Under the pieces are notes generated by a model, which was not told where the DNA came from, made no database searches, and saw only the letters and a program-made list of their open reading frames with translations. Shown here one piece after another: positions 26,892-36,138 of a stretch of DNA of 46,954 bases (positions within the stretch are counted from its first letter, which is position 1; each line of letters opens with the position of its first letter). The position numbers were made by a program, and so were the translations under genes. This DNA comes from Verrucomicrobiales bacterium (GTDB lineage: Bacteria > Verrucomicrobiota > Verrucomicrobiia > Verrucomicrobiales > DEV007), in NCBI GenBank assembly GCA_028281705.1, contig JANQJH010000078.1, forward strand, positions 1 to 46,954. The letters are read 5' to 3'.

Positions 26892-28063
26892 CTCGAGTCA
26901 ACGGAAATATTTTATCGCTGGCAGTCGGTGCGCTTGTTTTCGTAGGTGCGATTCTTTGGGCATTAGGACGCGGATCGATCAAGACTCCAGCGGTCTCCAG
27001 CGAAGTCTCCGCCAGATTCCCGATAGTGAGTGTACTTACACGATCGCCCCAAATTCACCAGCCGATCATTTCTACCTTTGGAACTGCTCGTGCCGAATTC
27101 GATGTCACACTAACGGCGGAGACTTCTGGCATCGTACGTTCCGTCTCTCAGATCGCCTACTCCGGAGCTGGTGCCCGTATGGGTGTAGAGCTTGTAAAGA
27201 TCGATGACACTCGTCAGCACGCCTTGTTAGCCGAGGCGCGTGCCAGTCTCGCTCAGGCACGAGTCAACCTGATCGATGAAAAGCTTCAGGGTGAGCAGGC
27301 ATTGTCTGACTGGAAGCGATCGGGTGCCAAAGGAGATCCGCCTGTCTATGTCATCAGAGAGCCTCAGTTGGAATCAGCCAAAGCGAGCTTGGAGAATGCG
27401 AAGGAGGCCGCCGCCGAAGCAGAGAGAGAAGTGCAGAGGACTTCCGTGCGGGCACCATTCAACGCGATCGTTGTCGAGCGTCTTGCGTCTCCAGGGACGT
27501 TCGTTCAGCCGGGCACGAAGTTGCTTCGTCTCTTTGGAAGTGATCGGTTAGAAGTTCGTCTAGCTCTGTCAAAGAAAGATTGGCGGCTCTTGCCACCAGA
27601 GAAAGATCTCCTGGCGAGTTCATGGTCCGTCGAGTTGGAGAGCGCGGATGGGAGAGATCATTGGATGGCCAAGGTTAGCCGTATCGAAAAACATGTGGTT
27701 GAGAATACAAGGCAAAGGGCGTTGGTGGCGGTCTTGGACAATCCTCTGAATCATGAAGTGCCATTGTTTCCTGGAACCTTCGTCCGCGCCTCATTACGCG
27801 GCGTTGCTCGGGAAAAAATGCTCCGCATTCCGACCAGTTCGGTTACGGATCGAGGCGAAATCTGGTTTGTCGAGGACGGCGATGTGTTGGAGAAACGTGT
27901 CATCAGACAGCTACACTCACAGGATGGTCATTTCCTCATACCGGCGTTTCGTGCGGAGCCCGTTCGCTTGTTGATACACCCCATGCTCAGCTACCTACCT
28001 GACATGATCGTCTCTCCCATCGAGGATCAACCCAACATTCCGAATTCCGGCAATGGAAACTGA
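26888..28063 (+). CDS. RND periplasmic adaptor subunit (membrane fusion protein), pump 1
   Basis: A 391-residue HlyD/AcrA-type adaptor linking the inner-membrane permease to the outer-membrane factor. The N-terminal hydrophobic segment (about residues 9-28) anchors it in the inner membrane. A lipoyl-like domain starts near residue 70 (TAETSGIVRSVSQIAYSGAG). An alpha-helical hairpin (about 115-185, LAQARVNLIDEKLQGEQALS) and beta-barrel domains follow. The start overlaps the preceding stop by four bases, and its end overlaps the permease start by 11 bases. Confidence 0.93.
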   Translation: MTRVNGNILSLAVGALVFVGAILWALGRGSIKTPAVSSEVSARFPIVSVLTRSPQIHQPIISTFGTARAEFDVTLTAETSGIVRSVSQIAYSGAGARMGVELVKIDDTRQHALLAEARASLAQARVNLIDEKLQGEQALSDWKRSGAKGDPPVYVIREPQLESAKASLENAKEAAAEAEREVQRTSVRAPFNAIVVERLASPGTFVQPGTKLLRLFGSDRLEVRLALSKKDWRLLPPEKDLLASSWSVELESADGRDHWMAKVSRIEKHVVENTRQRALVAVLDNPLNHEVPLFPGTFVRASLRGVAREKMLRIPTSSVTDRGEIWFVEDGDVLEKRVIRQLHSQDGHFLIPAFRAEPVRLLIHPMLSYLPDMIVSPIEDQPNIPNSGNGN

Positions 28064-31000
28064 AGGTGCCTCCAAAGGGATCATCGCCTGGTTCATTCGC
28101 AATCCTGTTGCAGCAAACCTGCTGATGGCCTTCATCATCGGTGCAGGCTACATGATGGCAGGCGATCTACGTCGTGAGGGTATTCCCGCCTTCCCACTGG
28201 ATCGGGTGACCGTATCGGTTTTCTTTCCTAGTGGGTCACCGAAGCTAACGGAGGAGAGCGTCGTCCTACGAATTGAGAGCGCGCTACGGGGAGCCGAGGG
28301 CGTCAAGCAAGTGACGTCCACCGCCTCGTCCCAAGGAGCATCCATCGTCGTGGAGATGAAGTCTGGCTACGACCTTGACGAACTCCTGACAGAGATCAAG
28401 AGTCGCGTGGATTCCGTTCCCAATTTCCCTCGGAGAGCGGAAAGACCTGTCATCGAAAAGCAGAGATACGACGAGCACGTCATCTCGTTGCAACTCTACG
28501 GAGATGTTTCTCTGGACGTCTTGGAGCCGCTCGCCCGACAGCTGCAGACGAATATCTACCGCCTGCCGGGAGTTCAACGTGCTGATCTCATCGGCTCCCG
28601 TAGTTCCGAGGTCCACGTGGAACTGGACGAAACGGCTCTTCAGAAATACGGGATCGATCTTTCTCAGGTATCAGCGATCATTGACGCAGAATCCGTAACA
28701 GAACTTGGCGGGCAGCTCCGAAGTGCGGATGGCACTTTGTCTTTAAAAGCCGATCAACAGGCTTATTGGCGCCAAGATTTTGAGCAAATCCCGGTCATTA
28801 CCACCGACGCTGGCGTACGTGTGCGGCTGGGCGACATCGCCCGAATCGAGGACGGCTACGCGGACTCCTCTCACGTGTGGTGCCGGTTCCAGGGGATGCC
28901 TTCAATCGGTCTACGCGTTTACAAGGATCCGAATGGAAACTCGGACAGCACTAGCCAGGAAGTCAAGGCTTTCGTGGAAAGTTGGACGAGCCAGGCACGC
29001 CTACCGAAAGGAGTTTCGCTGGCGACTTGGAACGATCGTAGCGAACAAGTGAGCGGCCGAATCAGGCTACTTTCGAAGAACGCCCTTCTCGGGGCCGCAT
29101 TCGTATTCACAATCCTCGCCCTAACAATCGATCCTCGTTTTGCCTTCTGGGTCGCCATGGGCTTGCCCGTAGCTTTCGGGGGTGCCGTACTAGCGATGGG
29201 CAGCTTCTTCGAAATCTCGCTTAACGATCTAACCACTTTCGGAATGATTGTGGCTTTCGGTATTGTGGTCGACGATGCAGTGGTGATCGGCGAGAGCGTT
29301 TACGATGCGAAGAGGAGGAATCGCGACCGTTCGGGTTCCACGCTCCTCGGAGTCCATCGGGTTGCTCTTCCCACCGTTTTCGGTGTGCTGACAACTATTG
29401 CGGCGTTCTCCATGCTACCGCTGGTAGAGGGCAGGATGGGAAAGGTATTCTCACAATTTGCCATGGTGGTCTCGGCAGCTCTGTTTTTCTCGATTATCGA
29501 ATCAAAGCTTATCTTGCCTGCCCACTTGAGCCCACTGCGCACTGAAGTTCCCCCTCGCTCCTTCATTTCGCAGAAATGGGCAGTGCTTCGGGAAGCCGTG
29601 GATCGGTTGTTCGACCTGGCAGCAAGATCCCATGGGAAAATGTTGTGTTGGATACTCCAATGGCGCTACGGGGCTCTTCTGGTCATCTTTGGAGCAGCCA
29701 TATTCGTTGTCGGGCTCATCCAACGTGGGCACGTGAGATCGGTCTTTTTTCCCGATTTCGCTGAAAACGTCATCTTGGGATCAGTCGAAATGGACGAGAG
29801 TTCCGGCTACGGTCTGACGGAACGCAATATCGAACAAATGAACTCGGCTCTAACGAAAGCCACCTTCAATCTCGCTGGAGACAACGGTTTTGCATCCGTT
29901 GTTAGAGCAGTTCATTTAGAGCAAACTAGTGATCTAGCCGGGAAGGTTCAAGTAGAGCTTCAACCTGTTTCGGAAAGATCTGTCAGTGCAGATACGCTCG
30001 TCGATGAGTGGCGTCGCGCAACTGGTCCTCTTGAGGGCGCCACATCGCTGGTATTTACTTCGGATGACTTGGATGATGATGCCGCCTTCGAATTGCGACT
30101 TGATTCGGCGGAACCAGCGGACCTCGTTGCAGCCGTTACGGCACTGCAAGCCGCTCTTCGAAAAGTGCCCGGTTTGTTGGACATCCGCAACAACCTGTCT
30201 TTCGGCCGCTCTGAGATTCAACTAAGTCTCACGGACTTGGGACGTGCCAGCGGGCTAACGCTGGGCTTGCTGGCGGAACAGGTTCAGCAGTCGTTCCTGG
30301 GGTACGAAACTCAGCGGTTCCAGCGTGGCGTCGACGAAGTGCGACTCCGAGTCCGATATCCTGAACAGCTACGCAGTGAATTCTCAGATTTGGAGACGGC
30401 TTGGGTGCGTACTCCGGATGGAAGCCAGCTTCCTTTGACGGCCGTCGCAGATGTCGAGCGAACGCTGACCTTGTCAACCATCCATCGAATCGACGGAAAT
30501 CGAGTGGCTTCCATTACCGCGGGGATGGAGAAATCGATCACTTCGATAGGGGAGATCCGTCGTGTGCTGAATGAAGACATCTTGCCAGCGATCAAGAGAC
30601 AGTTTCCCGGCGTATCCATCAAACAGGCCGGCGAAGCCGAAGAGGAAGAAGAAACGATGGCCTCTCTGCTCAAAGTGCTCCTGTTGGCCATCAGCCTGAT
30701 CTATGTACTCATCGCGATCCCGCTCAAATCGTATACACAGCCGTTGCTCATCATGGCCATCATTCCGTTTGGTGTTCTTGGGGCAGTGATAGGACATTGG
30801 ATCCACGGTCTGCCAATCAGTTTACTCTCGATGTTCGGCATGCTGGCTCTTGCAGGAATCGTTGTCAATGACAGTTTGTTACTCATGTCCACCTACAACC
30901 GGCTTCGACTGGAACGTGTCGACGCAGTTCGATTTGCCTCCTCTCAATTCCCGGATCTTATCGACGCTTCATGCAGGCGATTCCGCGCAATCATCTTAAC

Positions 31001-31220
31001 ATCGATCACTACCTTTGTCGGCCTGGTTCCGCTTGTCTTTGAAACATCCGAGCAAGCTCAGTATCTCATCCCAGCGGCCATTGCCCTGTCCTATGGGGTC
31101 TTGTTCGCCACCATCCTCACTCTCGTGCTCATCCCAATTCTCCTCGCTGTCAGCTCGGATATCGGTTGTCGTCTTTCATCAATCTCTTTCAAAAGCGGGC
31201 TCTCATCTCCCCGAGACTGA
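28053..31220 (+). CDS. RND efflux permease (AcrB/HAE1-like), pump 1
   Basis: A 1055-residue proton-driven exporter of normal family length. TM1 is at about 15-36 (NPVAANLLMAFIIGAGYMM), with two large periplasmic loops and 12 TM segments overall. The proton-relay aspartates appear as an adjacent pair in GIVVDDAVVIGE (TM4). The substrate loop differs from MexB/MexF types and the position beside a CusRS-like two-component pair leaves metal, detergent or bile-type substrates open. It is the last gene of the coupled outer-membrane factor, adaptor and permease trio. Confidence 0.95.
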   Translation: METEGASKGIIAWFIRNPVAANLLMAFIIGAGYMMAGDLRREGIPAFPLDRVTVSVFFPSGSPKLTEESVVLRIESALRGAEGVKQVTSTASSQGASIVVEMKSGYDLDELLTEIKSRVDSVPNFPRRAERPVIEKQRYDEHVISLQLYGDVSLDVLEPLARQLQTNIYRLPGVQRADLIGSRSSEVHVELDETALQKYGIDLSQVSAIIDAESVTELGGQLRSADGTLSLKADQQAYWRQDFEQIPVITTDAGVRVRLGDIARIEDGYADSSHVWCRFQGMPSIGLRVYKDPNGNSDSTSQEVKAFVESWTSQARLPKGVSLATWNDRSEQVSGRIRLLSKNALLGAAFVFTILALTIDPRFAFWVAMGLPVAFGGAVLAMGSFFEISLNDLTTFGMIVAFGIVVDDAVVIGESVYDAKRRNRDRSGSTLLGVHRVALPTVFGVLTTIAAFSMLPLVEGRMGKVFSQFAMVVSAALFFSIIESKLILPAHLSPLRTEVPPRSFISQKWAVLREAVDRLFDLAARSHGKMLCWILQWRYGALLVIFGAAIFVVGLIQRGHVRSVFFPDFAENVILGSVEMDESSGYGLTERNIEQMNSALTKATFNLAGDNGFASVVRAVHLEQTSDLAGKVQVELQPVSERSVSADTLVDEWRRATGPLEGATSLVFTSDDLDDDAAFELRLDSAEPADLVAAVTALQAALRKVPGLLDIRNNLSFGRSEIQLSLTDLGRASGLTLGLLAEQVQQSFLGYETQRFQRGVDEVRLRVRYPEQLRSEFSDLETAWVRTPDGSQLPLTAVADVERTLTLSTIHRIDGNRVASITAGMEKSITSIGEIRRVLNEDILPAIKRQFPGVSIKQAGEAEEEEETMASLLKVLLLAISLIYVLIAIPLKSYTQPLLIMAIIPFGVLGAVIGHWIHGLPISLLSMFGMLALAGIVVNDSLLLMSTYNRLRLERVDAVRFASSQFPDLIDASCRRFRAIILTSITTFVGLVPLVFETSEQAQYLIPAAIALSYGVLFATILTLVLIPILLAVSSDIGCRLSSISFKSGLSSPRD

Positions 31221-31308
31221 GAGATTTCCGATCCCGCTGCCATCTCAACTTCCTCTTTTCCGCATCTTTCTAGCTAGCCCCTAACCGCAAACCTGTTGAT
31301 TAGATTTA

Positions 31309-31376
31309 GATCTAACTTTTTTGTTAGTATTACTCAAAGTTAGATCATTGAAAGCCAATGATTTAACAATTGTTAA
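31309..31376. promoter_or_regulatory. AT-rich cluster of GTTAG/CTAAC repeats and a 14-bp palindrome
   Basis: Between two convergent gene blocks lie GATCTAAC (31309-31316) with its complement GTTAGATC (31339-31346), plus a perfect palindrome TTAACAATTGTTAA (31363-31376). There is a T6 run but no compact GC stem, so a terminator is unproven. Possibly a protein-binding site. Confidence 0.4.
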
Positions 31377-31480
31377 TGCCAACAATATGCTGCAGCGAGG
31401 CTGGCTTTACGAAGCTCCGAATCGATCGCGCGAAGGAACGATCGGCTGAAAACGTTACGGGATGGAAGAAGTACTGTCGT

Positions 31481-33136
31481 CTACGGTTCCCCGAAGACTT
31501 TCTTCACCACAGCAAGCTGTTCTTCTCCCAGCGCCATGGAATACATCGTTTCCTTGGCCAACTGCAATTCGCCTGACCCGAGAGCATCCGCCCAGGCACG
31601 CTGTTTCGCTTCATTGGTCAGAGCCACCAAGCGCGAGATCTCCATGATGGCGTGATCATGGAGATCGCCCTTCGCTTCACGAGTCGCCCACTGAACGGCG
31701 GCGTCTGGATGGGCTCGGTACCATTGCTCGATCACCAAGGCCTGCGCCCGTTCCGCCTGCTCGCCCTTGAGACTCCTCGCCCATGTCAAGGCAGACGCCG
31801 GATCCACTCGCACTTCTTGGTCCGCAAGGCCTCTGAGCATGCCGTCAGGGGCCATGTAACCGTGGTCGCTCTGGACAAACGCTCGCGCAGCTTCGGGTTG
31901 CTCCTGCAACCAACTCCATTGTGCCTTCTCCATGGCTCTGCGTAGCATCGCCTGATCATCCAAGCCGCTTAGCCACTCACCAATGGCGCCGACATCGATC
32001 GACGCCTGAGTGACCCATTTTTCGAGGATCCTAACAACCGCTTGGTTCTTTGCGCCACCCGGACGAAGACCGTCCACCAGCGCAATACCAGCTTGTAGAT
32101 CTTCATCGACCACATAACCAACGATCCTGCCAATGGCTTGAGCTCGTGCTGGCGCTGGCAAATGCTCCTGGCTCCACAGGAGCGCATCCTCTGGTTCTAT
32201 TTTGGCCCATTCAGCGACCAATGGAGCGCTCATGTGAGCTAACAGTGTGGCGTCATCCACCATGGCCGATGCGAATGCCACGGCGGCATCGAGATCCCTC
32301 TTTGCCCAGATCTTCGATACTTCTTCAACGAGTTCACCTTGCGGCACGCCGCCAAGGGTCTTGGCAAAGTTCAGCGCTTCCTCTGGGTCACGATCGACCC
32401 ACACTTTCGCCACCTCTTTCATAGCGCTCCTCCGAGCATCGGGGTTCATCATCGCACCAATGAGTCGAGTCGCTTCGAGTGTGTCTCCGTCCGCCCACTC
32501 GACCACGCTCTCCATTGAGGGAATGAAGGAGCGAATGCCCCACTCATTCATCAGACGCAGTCCCAGCTCGGGATCCCTCTTCATGATCGTGTTCACACCA
32601 GCCCATCGATAGCTCCTGAAATCCCCTATCGCTGCCTCGTTTGAAAGCATGCTCACCATGCTCTGAAATTCGGTTTCATCCAAACCACGGAGCAGCTGAA
32701 ATACCAAATCGCTCGCTCTCGGTATGGATCCGAGCGTCTCTTGATCCTCTATCAAGTATTCGAACATATGTTGAGGATCCAGCTCACTCCATCGCGCACC
32801 CAACATTTTTAGGAGTTCCCAATCCCCCTCAGCCAAACGAATGAGACGAGGAATCTCGCTGCTACTGGCCGCCTCTGCTTGAGAGGCCAGCCACAGCCAA
32901 CGGTGCGTGCCGTTATGATGCTTGAGGGCTTGCAACCATTCACGATGAGGGCGATCTCGCTCTAGCAAGCGACCCGACTGAAGGCGACCTGATGCGAGTG
33001 GCTGGATGGAGTCCGAGCCTCCCTGAGGTAATCGTTTCGCCCTTCGGAGGGGGCCGCTCACGACCAGACCTAACATCAGGCCAATAATACCTCCCAGCAA
33101 GCCAACGCGTCCCCACTCGTATCGTTTTCCAGACAT
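31481..33136 (-). CDS. Membrane-anchored alpha-helical repeat protein
   Basis: About 551 residues with an N-terminal transmembrane anchor (GRVGLLGGIIGLMLGLVVSG) and a periplasmic body. The body is made of helical repeats of roughly 30-40 residues carrying W-x-x-x-D-P-x-x-A-L/F motifs (KVWVDRDPEEALNFAKTLGG; KIWAKRDLDAAVAFASAM; EWAKIEPEDALLWSQEHL). This repeat family is common in Verrucomicrobiota and of unknown function, perhaps protein binding. The ATG at 33136 has AGGAG seven bases upstream and is preferred over the one at 33142. It starts 11 bases after the stop of the sigma-fusion gene, whose C-terminal half contains the same repeats, so the two likely work together. Confidence 0.82.
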   Translation of the reverse strand: MSGKRYEWGRVGLLGGIIGLMLGLVVSGPLRRAKRLPQGGSDSIQPLASGRLQSGRLLERDRPHREWLQALKHHNGTHRWLWLASQAEAASSSEIPRLIRLAEGDWELLKMLGARWSELDPQHMFEYLIEDQETLGSIPRASDLVFQLLRGLDETEFQSMVSMLSNEAAIGDFRSYRWAGVNTIMKRDPELGLRLMNEWGIRSFIPSMESVVEWADGDTLEATRLIGAMMNPDARRSAMKEVAKVWVDRDPEEALNFAKTLGGVPQGELVEEVSKIWAKRDLDAAVAFASAMVDDATLLAHMSAPLVAEWAKIEPEDALLWSQEHLPAPARAQAIGRIVGYVVDEDLQAGIALVDGLRPGGAKNQAVVRILEKWVTQASIDVGAIGEWLSGLDDQAMLRRAMEKAQWSWLQEQPEAARAFVQSDHGYMAPDGMLRGLADQEVRVDPASALTWARSLKGEQAERAQALVIEQWYRAHPDAAVQWATREAKGDLHDHAIMEISRLVALTNEAKQRAWADALGSGELQLAKETMYSMALGEEQLAVVKKVFGEP

Positions 33137-33146
33137 CGCCATTCTC

Positions 33147-35675
33147 CTAGTCCGTTAATGACAATTCACGAGTATCCGCCTCCGTTAGGTTTGGGTCTCG
33201 GAGTAAGGCACTAACACCTCGTGGATCTTGATCTGCCAGATGACGAAAGGACTCCAGCAAGGCCCGGGCACGGAGTTCTGGAGATTCAATCGTCTTGGCC
33301 CAAGTCCAGGCGCTGTCCGGCTCCACTTCCACAATGCTGGTTACCAACGCATGAGTCGCTTGATCCCGCCGCAACCCATTGGGCAATCCTGCAACCCATT
33401 GAGAGTACTCATAGCTATCCACGCCGGCCCATGAGTTGGCCGCCGCCACAAAGGCGGCCGTAGCGTGTTCAGAGTCAGCCCGTGATTCCGCCCAGTCCAT
33501 TGCACTACGTGGATCAATACTCGCCATTCGCCGCGCCACAATCGCCGTGGCATCGCCCTGTTTCTCCGCAGGCAGTTCCGCAATTCGATCGATCCACTGG
33601 TCGAGCGTGCCACCTACCGAGCGATCCAGATAGGCGAATGATTGTTCTAACAATTCAGCTCGTAAATCAGTTGGAGCTTGCTCCAACAGCGAATCAACCA
33701 TCGTCAACTCATGACCGTTATCGAAAAGGCGTCGAATCACTTGAAAACGTTCCTCGTCATTCAAAACGTTCGGCGACTCCTCCATCCAACGCAAGGCCAC
33801 CTCCGGTTCCTTTGACGCCGTCGTCTTCATGAGGATCATACGAGTTTCACGGATATATTCGGAGTCCTCGGTTTGCTCGCCAAGCCACCTCCAGACGGCG
33901 TTCTTCTCGGCGAATCCCTCGTTCAAGAGCTGATGACTCAAGGCAGGGAGTAAATCCATCCTCGCGGGATGTTCGCGCAGGGTGTCGAGTACCCCCTGCG
34001 CATCCTCTTGTAGGCGATTACCAAGGGCTTCACTCAATCCTTTCAATGAGCCTTGGCCTAGTTTCCCAAGGTTCTGGCCAATCCATTCCAGGGTCCCCTC
34101 GAAATCCGCCTGGGCCGCTTCCCGAAGCACAGCGCTTCCTGTATCACTTGCAAACACAGTAGAGCTCCCACCAATCGACGCCACGTTCAGATGATCAAGC
34201 GCCGCGGCAGGATCACTATGGGCCCACCCAACGAGCACGGACCGCCTGATTGAATCCATTCCTTCAGCAGGCTCTTCCAATTCTTGAGCCCATGCCAAGG
34301 CTTCGGCGCCGTCGGTCTTCGCCCAGGCCATCGCCACGCCGGCGAGCGCATCCGCACGGGGGGTTCCGCTCAAACTCTGAGCCGCGACCAGCGCTCCTGA
34401 GCGATCTTGCTCAGCCATTGCAGCAAAGACCTGGCGGACGCTACGGCTTGATTTTCCCGCCTGACCCAAACCTTGGGTAAGCGCCGCCACCAATTCGGGA
34501 GCCACCTCGGCGATCTCGCCTAACAACTCTTTGATATTGCTCCTCAACTCCGAAGCCTCGGCTTGCATGGTCAAGGCTGCCGCAGAGGAATCCGCTTGCA
34601 CCCATTCACGGAGGCCCTGAGTGACTCGACCAGGATCGTTGATCTGGAGGAAGGCCAAGGCTTCTCTAGGGTCACGAGACATCCACTCGGCAATCAAGGC
34701 GCCACGAAAGGCGCGCCTGCGAAAATCGTCGTTGATCTCTTCGATCGCCGCATACACTTCGGAAAGCGACCCATTCGCCGGTCCGTGATTAGTCATCAAG
34801 GCCTTCCATTCCGCGATGAGACCACCAGCTTCTTCACCTAGCAAGGTGACAGAATCTTTACGTTCTAACGACGGCAAGGTCGATGAACGTTCAGCCGACG
34901 GCCCTTGCAGATAGGACCAGGACATCGGGAGAATGGCACCCAAGAGGAGCGCCCCGGCGAAAACCGTTTTGGATGAAACCATGAGAGTGAGAAGAGACGT
35001 GGTCGCGCTGGTGGTTATACTCGCATGCGCGACAGCGGATTGGATGGACGCCACCGTGAGCGTAGGAGGTACGGCCTCAATGCTGTGCGCACTGATCGCC
35101 GTGCCTAAGGCCGTAGCGGAACAGGTAACACCGCGATGATGAAACCAACGACGCAGGCGCTCAACGGAACGCGCCACTCGCATTCTCGCCGCATCTTCAC
35201 TCACGCCCAGGACAACTCCGATCTGGCGCAACGACTGTTTCTGAAAATAGCGCAAGAGGATTGCCGTGCGTCCAGAGTCATCCAACGATTCCATGGCTTC
35301 CTCTAATAGCGGCTCCAATTCGTTCCAATTGGGCTCCCTCTCGTGGGTCGTATCCGTCAAATTCATATTGTAAGCATCGGTTTCTCGCCGACGACGAGCC
35401 AACTCTTGCCGCCGATGTTTCTTGGCTATGAGGCAGGCTGTCCGATAAAGCCAGACCGCAAGAGACCCAGTAGGCCTAAGCGTCTTCGCTTTTTGAGCCA
35501 GCAGGACGAAGACGGCCTGGACAACTTCCTCAGCGGCCAAAGTATCCTCCAACTGCCGTCGTGCCGCCGAGTAGACAAGTCCCAGATGCGAAGCCACCAG
35601 AGTAGCAAAAGCCGAATCGTCGTCCTCTTCGCAATAGACCTTCAAGAGTTGCCAGGCATCGTCCATTTCACCCAT
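33147..35675 (-). CDS. ECF sigma factor fused to a membrane segment and helical-repeat domain
   Basis: About 842 residues. The first 190 are an ECF sigma-70 factor: region 2 (SAFATLVASHLGLVYSAARR, AAEEVVQAVFVLLAQKA) and region 4 helix-turn-helix (LRQIGVVLGVSEDAARMRVA). A probable transmembrane segment follows at about 225-255 (TVFAGALLLGAILPMSWSYL). Then come about 560 residues of W/D-P-x-x-A-L helical repeats like those of the downstream gene. The topology puts the sigma domain in the cytoplasm and the repeats outside, so it may sense envelope state directly, with release by proteolysis; that is inference. The frame extends to a GTG at 35729; the ATG at 35675 is preferred because it directly precedes the sigma domain. 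No separate anti-sigma gene is present. Confidence 0.88.
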   Translation of the reverse strand: MGEMDDAWQLLKVYCEEDDDSAFATLVASHLGLVYSAARRQLEDTLAAEEVVQAVFVLLAQKAKTLRPTGSLAVWLYRTACLIAKKHRRQELARRRRETDAYNMNLTDTTHEREPNWNELEPLLEEAMESLDDSGRTAILLRYFQKQSLRQIGVVLGVSEDAARMRVARSVERLRRWFHHRGVTCSATALGTAISAHSIEAVPPTLTVASIQSAVAHASITTSATTSLLTLMVSSKTVFAGALLLGAILPMSWSYLQGPSAERSSTLPSLERKDSVTLLGEEAGGLIAEWKALMTNHGPANGSLSEVYAAIEEINDDFRRRAFRGALIAEWMSRDPREALAFLQINDPGRVTQGLREWVQADSSAAALTMQAEASELRSNIKELLGEIAEVAPELVAALTQGLGQAGKSSRSVRQVFAAMAEQDRSGALVAAQSLSGTPRADALAGVAMAWAKTDGAEALAWAQELEEPAEGMDSIRRSVLVGWAHSDPAAALDHLNVASIGGSSTVFASDTGSAVLREAAQADFEGTLEWIGQNLGKLGQGSLKGLSEALGNRLQEDAQGVLDTLREHPARMDLLPALSHQLLNEGFAEKNAVWRWLGEQTEDSEYIRETRMILMKTTASKEPEVALRWMEESPNVLNDEERFQVIRRLFDNGHELTMVDSLLEQAPTDLRAELLEQSFAYLDRSVGGTLDQWIDRIAELPAEKQGDATAIVARRMASIDPRSAMDWAESRADSEHATAAFVAAANSWAGVDSYEYSQWVAGLPNGLRRDQATHALVTSIVEVEPDSAWTWAKTIESPELRARALLESFRHLADQDPRGVSALLRDPNLTEADTRELSLTD

Positions 35676-36138
35676 ACAATGCCGACTAATCGCCAAACCG
35701 AACAACCTTCGAGAAATTTTCTTGAACACTAGACAACAGCGTCCTCACTGGCGCTCACTCACTGGCGCCCTTCACCACCACTCAAATCGATTCAGGCTAT
35801 CTCACACATTTCCCTATTCTGACTTCGCCAAGTAAGGCTGACGCCGCTACATACATGATCACCGGCTGCACCCGGATCTGGCCGACTCCAAGAAAACTTG
35901 GCAATCGTCTGCACCTTCCAACGCCGGTTGTCCTCCGACAGATTTCCATCCAAGCGGCGCAGTGCGTAAACCTCGGCAACCCGGGCCAGCGGTGCCCGCA
36001 CTTCTTCCAAACGCTCGATGTCTCTGTCAGAGAAGCCACCGTCCTTGGCAGCGCCCCATTCGGCGGCGTGAACCTCGCCGTTGCCAAACTCTATCGGAGC
36101 CAACGGTATGATCGATAGATTTCAGGCATCGTTCTTTT
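35676..36138. other. Intergenic stretch with one doubtful minus-strand frame (35792-36103)
   Basis: A 103-codon minus-strand frame starts 36 bases after the pump 2 permease stop and shows no recognisable domain. Another frame overlaps it, and I would not call it a gene. At 35745-35768 a TCACTGGCGC unit occurs twice, 14 bases apart. The promoter of the sigma-fusion gene must lie at the left end of this stretch. Confidence 0.4.

Noticed and set aside
35792-36103. A 103-codon minus-strand frame downstream of pump 2
   Set aside because: No domain, an overlapping alternative frame and no ribosome binding site; kept only as a doubtful frame within the intergenic entry.
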